Part shown: positions 1-7,350 of the stretch, one piece after another
Layout of the letters: each line of letters starts with the position of its first letter
Position numbering within the stretch: position 1 is the first letter of the stretch
Source: Nonomuraea jabiensis
GTDB taxonomy: Bacteria > Actinomycetota > Actinomycetes > Streptosporangiales > Streptosporangiaceae
Direction: 5' to 3'
DNA length: 64,000 bases
NCBI RefSeq assembly: GCF_014204795.1
Contig: NZ_JACHMB010000001.1
Location: 5,208,001 to 5,272,000, forward strand
The notes under the pieces: generated by a model
Databases searched by the model: none
Told to the model about the DNA's origin: nothing
What the model saw: only the letters and a program-made list of their open reading frames with translations
Made by a program: the position numbers and the translations under genes

Positions 1-516
1 CCAGGACTGGCGGCCTCCGAGTGGGCGGGGTACGCGGCCCGGGTGCAGGACGCGACCGACCGGTGCCGCGAGCGCGGGCTGGAGCCCGCGTTCCACCACC
101 ACCTCGGCACCTACGTCGAGACCCCCGACGACGTCGAGCGGCTGCTGGAGCTGACCGACGTGCAGCTCTGCCTCGACACCGGCCACCTGCTGCTGGCCGG
201 GGGCGAGCCGGTGAGCGCGCTGCGCGACTGGTCGGACCGGGTCGGTCACGTGCACATCAAGGACGGCGACACCAAGATCCTCGCCCAGGCCCTGGCCGAC
301 GGCGTGGACCTGCGCGAGCTCATGGGACGCGGCGGGTTCGCCCCGCTCGGGGAGGGCGAGCTGGACCTGCCCGCCGTGGTGCGCGTCCTCGGCGAGATCG
401 ACTACGCGGGCTGGGTCGTCATCGAGCAGGACACCCTGCCCGGCCGCCGCACCGTCGCCCAGAACATCGCCGACCAGGCGGCCAACCGCCGCAGGCTGGA
501 GGACTTGGGACTGTGA
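1..516 (+). CDS. Sugar phosphate isomerase/epimerase, 3' part (IolE/IolH-like)
   Basis: The gene enters from the left edge, so its N-terminus is missing; about 171 residues are visible. The sequence is typical of the xylose-isomerase-like TIM-barrel family (AP_endonuc_2). It has FHHHLGTYVE, then CLDTGHLLLAG (metal-binding Asp/His strand), HVHIKDGD (metal-binding His strand) and a terminal GWVVIEQD strand carrying the catalytic Glu. These enzymes isomerise or dehydrate keto-sugars and inososes in the cytosol. The stop overlaps the next start by 4 bases (GTGA), so it is co-translated with the oxidoreductase and the GH38 gene. The exact substrate cannot be read; inosose dehydratase (IolE-like) is one possibility. 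Confidence 0.85.
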   Translation, partial: PGLAASEWAGYAARVQDATDRCRERGLEPAFHHHLGTYVETPDDVERLLELTDVQLCLDTGHLLLAGGEPVSALRDWSDRVGHVHIKDGDTKILAQALADGVDLRELMGRGGFAPLGEGELDLPAVVRVLGEIDYAGWVVIEQDTLPGRRTVAQNIADQAANRRRLEDLGL

Positions 517-1592
517 GGATCGCGCTGGTGGGATGCGGCGCCGTCACGCAGGCGGTCTACGTGCCGCTGCTGTCGAGGCGGCGCGACCTGTTCGAGGTGG
601 TCGCGGTCTGCGACCTGTCGCGGACGCTCGCCGACGCGGTGGGTGACCGGCTGGGCGCCGCCGGGCGCTTCACGACGGTGGCCGAGCTGCTCTCGGCCGG
701 GGGCTTCGAGGCCGTGCTCGTCCTCGCCTCGGGCTCCCACGGGGAGACGGTCGGCCGGGCGCTGGCCGGCGGGTACGCCGTGCTGTGCGAGAAGCCGCTG
801 GCGCTGACCAGGGCCGAGGCGGCCACCCTCCCCGAGGGGCGGCTGATGGTGGGCTACATGAAGCAGTACGACCCGGCCGTGCGCCGGGCCGAGGAGCTGC
901 TGGCCGAGCTGGGCGGCCCGGAGGCGATCAGGTCGGTCGAGGTGACCGTGCTGCACCCGAGCGGGGAGTCGCAGCTGGCGTTCGCGAACCTGACGCAGGC
1001 GCGGGACGTGGACCCGGGGCTGCTCGACTCGCTGCGGGCCGCCGAGCGCGACCTGGTCTCGCGGGCGCTGGGGGAGTCGGCGCCGGAGCAGGTACGGGCG
1101 CTGTACGGGGTGGCCTTGGGCTCGATATGCCACGATTTGTCGCTCTTGAGGCGCTTTACTGGGTCACCTGCTGAAATTTCGTACGTTGAGGCGTGGGGGC
1201 CCGCGCCGGGGTCCATCGAGATCACCGGGCCCCTGCCCGCCCGGGGCCGGTTCTCCATCCGCTGGCACTACCTGGAGGACTACCCGGCCTACCGCGAGAC
1301 CGTGGCCATCCACCACGACAAGGGCTCGCTGGAGCTGGTCTTCCCCTCGCCCTACCTGATGAACGCGCCCACCACGCTCACCGTGGTCTCCGGCGCCGAG
1401 AGCCGCACCGAGTACCGCGACGTGACCGAGGCGTTCGAAGTACAGCTGGCCGCCTTTCATGCTTTCGTGAACGATGGCAAGCCGCCCCTCACCGACGCGG
1501 GCGGCGGGCTGGAGGACATCGTGACCGCCCAGCGGATCGCCGCTCGTTACGCCGTACAGCATGAACTGCCCATCGGAGGGGAGGCCGCGTGA
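513..1592 (+). CDS. Gfo/Idh/MocA family NAD(P)-dependent oxidoreductase
   Basis: 359 residues. The GTG start at 513 sits in the GTGA overlap with the upstream stop and opens directly with the Rossmann fingerprint RIALVGCGAVTQ. The family motif EKPL is present (about residue 92), followed by the C-terminal alpha/beta domain with ICHDLSLLRR, where the HD supplies the usual catalytic His. Family members oxidise or reduce hydroxyl groups on sugars and inositols with NAD(P). Its place between a sugar isomerase and an alpha-mannosidase suggests a glycoside or inositol-type catabolic operon. The 3' end overlaps the next gene by 4 bases. Confidence 0.88.
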   Translation: MRIALVGCGAVTQAVYVPLLSRRRDLFEVVAVCDLSRTLADAVGDRLGAAGRFTTVAELLSAGGFEAVLVLASGSHGETVGRALAGGYAVLCEKPLALTRAEAATLPEGRLMVGYMKQYDPAVRRAEELLAELGGPEAIRSVEVTVLHPSGESQLAFANLTQARDVDPGLLDSLRAAERDLVSRALGESAPEQVRALYGVALGSICHDLSLLRRFTGSPAEISYVEAWGPAPGSIEITGPLPARGRFSIRWHYLEDYPAYRETVAIHHDKGSLELVFPSPYLMNAPTTLTVVSGAESRTEYRDVTEAFEVQLAAFHAFVNDGKPPLTDAGGGLEDIVTAQRIAARYAVQHELPIGGEAA

Positions 1593-4273
1593 GTGAAGAG
1601 ATCGTCGTCGTACCGCACACGCACTGGGACCGGGAGTGGTACGAGCCGTTCCAGCGTTTCCGGCTGCGGCTGGTCGCGCTGCTCGACGAGGTGCTCGACA
1701 CCATGGAACGCGAGCCCGCCTACCACTTCACCCTCGACGGCCAGCTGGCCTGCGTGGACGACTATCTGGAGGTGCGGCCGGAGAACCGCGACCGCATCGC
1801 CGCGCTCGTCGAGTCGGGGCGGCTGGCGGTGGGGCCGTGGCAGATCCTGCTCGACGAGTTCCTGTGCTCGGGCGAGAACATCGTGCGCAACCTCGAACTG
1901 GGCATGAGCCGGGCCGACAAGCTCGGCGGGGCGATGCCGGTGGGGTACCTGCCCGACATGTTCGGGCACACGGCGCAGATGCCGCAGATCCTGCGCAAGG
2001 CCGGGCTGCTGCACGCCTGCGTCTACCGCGGCGTGCCGTCCTCGGTGACCACGGACGCCTTCGCCTGGGTCGCGCCGGACGGTACGGCGCTGCGCACCCA
2101 GTACCTGCCCGCGGGCGGCTACGGGAACGGGGCGCACCTGTTCTCGGACTCCGCGGGGCTGACCGAGCGGGCGGCGGCGTTCGTCACGACCATGCGGGAG
2201 TGGCACGGGCCCGAGGGCGCGCTGCTGGCCATGTACGGCACGGACCACTCGGCGCCGGTGCGCGGGCTGCCGGAGATGGTGGCGGCGATCGGCGGCCGGA
2301 TGGACACCTTGTCCGGATATATCGGGAAGTATTCCGGTGAGGTGGACGGGCTGCCGCGCGTCGAAGGCGAGCTGCGCTCCCACGCCCGCGCCAACATCCT
2401 GCCCGGCGTCATCTCGGTCCGGGCCCACGTCAAGCAGGCCATGGGCCGCGCCGAGCGGATGGTCGAGCGCTACGCCGAGCCGCTGGCCGCCCTCTGGGGC
2501 GCCGAGTGGCCGGGCCGCTTCCTCGACATGGCGTGGTGGCGGCTGGTCGACGCCAGCGGCCACGACTCGGTGACCGGCTGCGGCGTGGACGACACCGCCC
2601 AGCAGGTGGCCGCGCGCATCGCCGAGGCCGAGCATCTCGGTCAGGCCGTACGCGACATGGTGACCGCCCGGCTGGCCGGGTCGGTGCCGTCCGACGGGGT
2701 GCTCCTCGTCAACCCGACGCCCGCCGCGCGCAGGGGCGTCGTGGTCGTGGACGTGGCCGGCACCGACCCGCTGGTGGACCCCTCGGGCGCGCCGGTGCCG
2801 GTGCAGCCGCTGGAGTACGCGCCCACGCTGCTGCTGGACGAGGAGATGGACGCCGCCACGGCGCTGACCTTCGTCCACGGCACCGAGCTGTACGGGCAGC
2901 ACATCACGGCGTGGTCGGTGGAGGGCGAGACGCTGACGTTCACGGTGGCGCGGGAGACGTCGGCCGTGTTCGACCTGGACGACCTGCGCGCGGCGACCGG
3001 CGGCGTGCGGCGGGTGCGCATACTCGCCGAGCCCAGGCGCACGGTCGCCGCCCTGGTGGAGGTCCCGCCGCTGGGCCACACGAGCATCCGGCCGGTGCCC
3101 CACGAGCAGGTGCGGGGGGCATCCGCCGGGGCGGGCCGGCCGGCTCCGGTGCGCGGCGACGAGGAGGTGCTGGACAACGGCCTGCTGCGGGTCACGATCG
3201 CCGGCGACGGCACGCTGACCCTGGTGGGCGCCGACGGCACGACGGTCACGGGAGCCGGGCGCATCGTGGACGGCGGCGACGTCGGCGACACCTACAACCA
3301 CGCGCCCCCGGCCGGCGACCTGCTCGTGTCGGAGCCGTCGGCCGTCGAGACGGAGCTGGCCTGCTCGGGTCCGCTGGTGGCGGCGGTGGACGTGCGCCGT
3401 ACGTACCGGTGGCCGGCATCGGGCGACGGGATCGACGGCGCGCCCGAGCTGCCCGCGCCCTCGCGCGCCCCGCGGACCGAGGAGATCGTCGTCACCACCC
3501 GCGTCGAGCTGCGGGCCGGCGAGCCGTACGTACGCCTGCGCGTCGAGTTCGACAACCGGTGTGATGATCACCGGGTTCGCCTGCACGTGCCGCTGCCCGC
3601 CCCGGCGACGGAGTCGCACGCCGAGGGCCAGTTCGCGGTGGTCACCCGCGGGCTCACCTCGGAGGGCGGCTGCGGCGAGACCCCGCTGCCCACCTTCCCC
3701 GCCTCCTCGTGGGTGGCGGCCGGAGGCGTGGCGGCGCTGCTGGAGCACGTGACGGAGTACGAGGTGGCGGACGGCGAGCTGGCCCTGACGCTCCTGCGCT
3801 CGGTCGCCTACCTGTCCCGCAACCGCAACGCCCTGCGCCCCGAGCCGGCCGGGCCGCAGCTGCCGACCCCGGCCGCCCAGTCGCGCGGGATCCGCTCGGT
3901 GAGCCTGGCGCTGATGCCGTACGCGCGGTCCTGGCAGGAGGTCGTGCCGCAGGCCGAGACCTTCCGCCACGACCTGCTCGTGGTCCCGGGGCAGGGCGAG
4001 CGCGCTTCGGCGCTGCCCGATCCCGCGCCCGGGCTGTCGGTGACGGGCGACGGCGTGGTGATGACCTCGCTGCGGATGCGTGACGACCGGCGAGAGCTCA
4101 GGGTCGTGGCCCTCACGCCGGTCGCCACGGAGGCCGTCATCGAGGGCGCCTTCACCCAGGCCCGCCACGCCGACCTGCGCGGCCGCCCCGGCGATCGGCT
4201 CCCGGTCGCCGACGGCGTGCTCCGCCTGGCGCTGAAGCCGTGGGAGATCGCGACGGTCCAGCTCTCCGGATAG
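1589..4273 (+). CDS. Glycoside hydrolase family 38 (alpha-mannosidase-like)
   Basis: 894 residues, GTG start in a GTGA overlap. The GH38 N-terminal domain opens with HTHWDREWYEPF; H12 and D14 are expected zinc ligands. LPDMFGHTAQMPQI carries the likely catalytic nucleophile D123, and SGHDSVTGCG gives another metal His. The rest is the C-terminal beta-sandwich region of the family. No signal peptide is seen, so it should act in the cytosol on imported manno-oligosaccharides or glycosides. It is the last gene of the operon; the next gene is convergent. Substrate linkage is not predictable from sequence alone. Confidence 0.9.
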   Translation: MSEEIVVVPHTHWDREWYEPFQRFRLRLVALLDEVLDTMEREPAYHFTLDGQLACVDDYLEVRPENRDRIAALVESGRLAVGPWQILLDEFLCSGENIVRNLELGMSRADKLGGAMPVGYLPDMFGHTAQMPQILRKAGLLHACVYRGVPSSVTTDAFAWVAPDGTALRTQYLPAGGYGNGAHLFSDSAGLTERAAAFVTTMREWHGPEGALLAMYGTDHSAPVRGLPEMVAAIGGRMDTLSGYIGKYSGEVDGLPRVEGELRSHARANILPGVISVRAHVKQAMGRAERMVERYAEPLAALWGAEWPGRFLDMAWWRLVDASGHDSVTGCGVDDTAQQVAARIAEAEHLGQAVRDMVTARLAGSVPSDGVLLVNPTPAARRGVVVVDVAGTDPLVDPSGAPVPVQPLEYAPTLLLDEEMDAATALTFVHGTELYGQHITAWSVEGETLTFTVARETSAVFDLDDLRAATGGVRRVRILAEPRRTVAALVEVPPLGHTSIRPVPHEQVRGASAGAGRPAPVRGDEEVLDNGLLRVTIAGDGTLTLVGADGTTVTGAGRIVDGGDVGDTYNHAPPAGDLLVSEPSAVETELACSGPLVAAVDVRRTYRWPASGDGIDGAPELPAPSRAPRTEEIVVTTRVELRAGEPYVRLRVEFDNRCDDHRVRLHVPLPAPATESHAEGQFAVVTRGLTSEGGCGETPLPTFPASSWVAAGGVAALLEHVTEYEVADGELALTLLRSVAYLSRNRNALRPEPAGPQLPTPAAQSRGIRSVSLALMPYARSWQEVVPQAETFRHDLLVVPGQGERASALPDPAPGLSVTGDGVVMTSLRMRDDRRELRVVALTPVATEAVIEGAFTQARHADLRGRPGDRLPVADGVLRLALKPWEIATVQLSG

Positions 4274-4309
4274 CCGCCCGGTCGCTCCGTCGCGTGCTCG
4301 GCTCTCCGG

Positions 4310-6106
4310 TCAGCCGCCGAGCCGCTCCAGCGCCTGCTCGCGTGCCTGCCTGGCCAGGTCCTCCTCCGAGCGGGGCAGGCCGAGCGCCAGCGCCCGGTCC
4401 AGGTCCGCCAGCGCGCCGCGGAAGTCGCGCAGCGCGATCCGGACCTGGCCCCGGCCGTAGAGCGCCCGGGCGGCGTTGCGGTCCAGGTCGAGCGCGTCGT
4501 TGTAGGCGGCTTCCGCGTCCGCGGGCGAGCCGGCCCGCCACAGCGCGTGGGCCAGCAGCGTGCGGGCCGCCACGTCTCCCGGCATCCTGGCCACCGCCTG
4601 CCGGCCCAGGTCCACCGCCTCGTCCGGGCTGCCCATCGACAGGCAGACCTCGGCGAGCGCCGTCAGGACCCGCACGGTGGCCAGGGCGTCCTGCTGGCTC
4701 TCGAACTGCGAGCGCGCCGCGGTCAGCGTCTCCCTGGCGGCCTCCAGGTCGCCCTCGACCCTGGCGACCTCCGCCTTGAACGCCAGCAGGTTGGCGAACT
4801 GCCGCTCGTCGCCCTGCTCCAAGGAGCGGCTGGCCGCCACGTCGGCGAAGCGCCGGGCCGAGATGAAGTTGCCCTCACCGAGCGCGGCCTCGGCGGCCGC
4901 GCGGAAGTCGGCGGGCGTGTGCTCCTGCGGCCGGTCGCGGGCGGGCGCGGCGTGGTGGGCGGTGCGGATGGCCTCGACCAGGCGTTCCTGGCCGAGCTGG
5001 TACCACAGGCTCCTGGCGCGCTGCTCCTCGGTGAGGATGTGCCTGGCCACCAGGGCGTCCACCACGGCGTTGGGCATGTCGGCGGTCTGCGTCAGGCCGC
5101 GGTAGGCGGTGCCGCGCGTGCCCCGCTCGGTGATGAAGGTCGTCTCGATCCAGGCGCGCAGCTCCGGCTCGGGCACGCCGGTCTCCAGGCTGACGTCGCG
5201 TACCGCGCGGTCGAAGTAGGCGGCGAGGATCCCGGTGAGGTCGCCGAGCTGGGCGAGCAGCTCCGCGGTGATCGTGTCGGTGGAGCCGCCCAGGCCCGAC
5301 CAGAGCGCCGCGCACGCGATCTGCAGCTCGAAGGGCGAGACTTGCTCGCTGACGATCTCGACGCTCTCGCCCAGCCGGTCGGTGTAGGTCGTCTTGCGCA
5401 GCCGCTCGACCAGCTGCTCGGCCACGCCGGGCGCGTAGCGGCGGCCGCTGTGGGAGGCCGGCCCGGTCACCGCGGCCACCGCCGACGCCTGCCCCAGACC
5501 GTCGAGGCGCACATAGGCGAACGGCTGCGGGCTCAGCAGTCCCTCGTAGCCGCTCAGCGTGGCGAGCTGGTCGTCGCGCACCAGGAGCAGCAGGTTGAGC
5601 GGCAGGTCCCGCAGGGCCTGGGCCAGCTCGCCGATGAGGCGGTCGCGCTCGGGCAGCCGGGCGGGGAAGGCCGTGAACAGCTCCTCCATGTGGTCGATCG
5701 CGGCCAGCACCCGGTGCGGGGCGGCGCCGGCGAGGATGCTCTCCAGCGCCGAGCTGACCGACTGCTCGGGGTCGGGGGTCTGGCGGGCGGGCGTCCAGCT
5801 GCTGATCAGGGTGAAGCGGTAGCCGCCCGGCCCGGACGCGTGCGCGAGCGGCCAGGTGGGCTGGTGGATCAGCCGCCCGACGGGCAGCGTCAGCGTGCGC
5901 GGCTCGTCGTCGAGCAGCGGGAGGACCCCGGCGTGCAGGAGGGACGTCTTGCCGACGGCGGCGGGGCCGTGGAGCACCACCACCCGCTCGGCCAGCCAGG
6001 CGTCCCGCAGGTGGCGGGCCTCCTGCGACCTGCCGTGGAACAGGGCCGACTCGGTGCGGCGGAAGGGGCGCGGGCCGACGTACGGCTCGGTGGGATTGCT
6101 GGTCAT
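4310..6106 (-). CDS. nSTAND-type NTPase with C-terminal TPR repeats
   Basis: 598 residues. The start was chosen at the ATG (6106) that forms an ATGA overlap with the stop of the SIR2 gene. The N-terminus PYVGPRPFRRTESALFHGR is the hallmark lead-in of the nSTAND1 ATPase family. Walker A GPAAVGKT is at 47-54 and Walker B LAAIDHMEE at about 134-142. From about residue 425 the protein is helical with TPR-like repeats (AALGEGNFISARRFADVA, ALYGRGQVRIALRDFRGALADLD). STAND proteins are nucleotide switches that oligomerise on ligand binding. Coupling to a SIR2 gene suggests it is the sensor that activates a NAD-consuming effector, as in SIR2-STAND phage-defence proteins, here split into two polypeptides. 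The defence role is inference. Confidence 0.82.
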   Translation of the reverse strand: MTSNPTEPYVGPRPFRRTESALFHGRSQEARHLRDAWLAERVVVLHGPAAVGKTSLLHAGVLPLLDDEPRTLTLPVGRLIHQPTWPLAHASGPGGYRFTLISSWTPARQTPDPEQSVSSALESILAGAAPHRVLAAIDHMEELFTAFPARLPERDRLIGELAQALRDLPLNLLLLVRDDQLATLSGYEGLLSPQPFAYVRLDGLGQASAVAAVTGPASHSGRRYAPGVAEQLVERLRKTTYTDRLGESVEIVSEQVSPFELQIACAALWSGLGGSTDTITAELLAQLGDLTGILAAYFDRAVRDVSLETGVPEPELRAWIETTFITERGTRGTAYRGLTQTADMPNAVVDALVARHILTEEQRARSLWYQLGQERLVEAIRTAHHAAPARDRPQEHTPADFRAAAEAALGEGNFISARRFADVAASRSLEQGDERQFANLLAFKAEVARVEGDLEAARETLTAARSQFESQQDALATVRVLTALAEVCLSMGSPDEAVDLGRQAVARMPGDVAARTLLAHALWRAGSPADAEAAYNDALDLDRNAARALYGRGQVRIALRDFRGALADLDRALALGLPRSEEDLARQAREQALERLGG

Positions 6107-7044
6107 GGCGTCCCCCGGAGTCCGGCGGCAAGCTTGTCGTTGAGCGAGCGCGGGGTCTCCCACAGGATGCGGATGCTCTGGGCCTGGAAGTAGCGCTCGA
6201 GGTATTGGCGCTCCTCGGCGGAGTGGTCGTCCGGGTTGAGCTGGATGCTCGTGTGCTCCCTGCGCATGGTGCCCGGCAGGCCGTGCAGCAGGGTCCGGAA
6301 CATGACGTGGAACGTCCAGTCGCGCAGGCCGTAGCCGATGAACAGCAGCGCCTTCGTCCGCAGCGCGGTGCGGACCGGGAAGGGCAGCAGCGTCATCGGG
6401 TGCCCGCCGCGCGGGGCAGCGGACGACGCGCTGGTGTGCCTCCCGTCCTGGGCCAGCCTGACCAGGAAGTCGAGGTAGTCGTCCTCGATGAGCACGATCG
6501 AGTGCGGCTCCTGGTGGTGGCCGTGCAGATGGAACACGAGTGGCCGCTCCACGCACGGGGTGAAGGCTGGTTCACGAAAAGGGCTCCCGGTCCAGTCGTC
6601 GGAGGACATCGCATACCACGGACACAAGTCCCAAATGGGCTGTTTTCTCGCCTGCTGCAGCGCCAGGAACATGAAGTCGTCGTAGTTCGTGGTGATGTAC
6701 AGGGGGAGAGGGTAGCGGGCCAGCACGGCGTGCACCGGGAATTGATCTGTCCTGTCGGGCGGGGTCGCGTTGGCGAACTCGGCCCTCAGGAATTCGCGTT
6801 TCGTCCTGGTTGCGTCACGATAGACCATCGTGGTCGCGTATTGCATCACGCGTGCCAGGTTGTCGGAATCCGCGTACGGATAGTTGATCTTGTTGGCCCA
6901 TTTCGTGGCGAGCTGACCACCGAGCGGGAGCCGCTCCGCGCTGGCTCCCGCGCCGAGAAAGGGGATGCAGTCACCATTGTTGAGATCCCCGATCAGCAGA
7001 TCCCAGGCGGCCTCGTTGTCGCGGTCGATGCCACCGGCGTGCAC
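6103..7044 (-). CDS. SIR2-like domain protein (putative NADase effector)
   Basis: 313 residues with GTG start at 7044; a GGAAGG stretch lies about 9 bases upstream. SIR2-fold motifs are present in order: PFLGAGAS (28-35, nucleotide-binding loop), TTNYDD (118-123), HLHGH with likely catalytic H174, and LLFIGYGLRDW (233-243). No Zn-binding Cys quartet is evident, so it resembles the prokaryotic SIR2_2-like group rather than protein deacetylase sirtuins. Members of that group typically hydrolyse NAD+ in abortive-infection systems. The stop overlaps the ATG of the downstream nSTAND gene by 4 bases, arguing for a two-component module. It is transcribed divergently from the NB-ARC/TPR gene. Confidence 0.82.
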   Translation of the reverse strand: MHAGGIDRDNEAAWDLLIGDLNNGDCIPFLGAGASAERLPLGGQLATKWANKINYPYADSDNLARVMQYATTMVYRDATRTKREFLRAEFANATPPDRTDQFPVHAVLARYPLPLYITTNYDDFMFLALQQARKQPIWDLCPWYAMSSDDWTGSPFREPAFTPCVERPLVFHLHGHHQEPHSIVLIEDDYLDFLVRLAQDGRHTSASSAAPRGGHPMTLLPFPVRTALRTKALLFIGYGLRDWTFHVMFRTLLHGLPGTMRREHTSIQLNPDDHSAEERQYLERYFQAQSIRILWETPRSLNDKLAAGLRGTP

Positions 7045-7350
7045 GCGTCACCGCCTTCCGGGTCATGGCGGCGAGGTGCGGAACCCTTCAGAGGGTCCAT
7101 GAAAGGGCCGCCGCAGTCAATAGCCGAGAATGGCCGCATAGTGGCGCCGTGCCATCTCCCGACATAACCCAATATATGTTAGTAATCCCGGCAAAGGGCG
7201 CTATATGTGACGGGGCAAATAGCCATTAAGGGCTGTCCGCTTCAGGGGGAAAGCGCTCTTTCCGCTGGGTGCGGACACGACCTGCGACGGGCAGATATCG
7301 CATTAGGATCGGTGGCGATAGTCGAATAACGACCAGTGGCGGTGATCGTG
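7045..7350. promoter_or_regulatory. Divergent intergenic region between SIR2 and NB-ARC/TPR genes
   Basis: About 300 bases without a gene. Its middle (roughly 7165-7240) is clearly more AT-rich than the surroundings and contains two TATATGT words (near 7173 and 7203), so it probably carries the divergent promoters. No convincing -35/-10 pair or operator could be assigned, and no small RNA or leader peptide was recognised. Confidence 0.4.

Noticed and set aside
1547..4168. Very long antisense frames opposite the GH38 gene and other genes
   Set aside because: Stop-free antisense frames are expected at this GC content; their translations are Arg/Ala/Pro/Gly-rich without domains, while the sense frames carry clear family motifs.
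4310..7044. Reading the SIR2 and nSTAND genes as one frameshifted gene
   Set aside because: The ATGA overlap, complete nSTAND N-terminus (PYVGPRPF) and complete SIR2 C-terminus fit two separate coupled genes.
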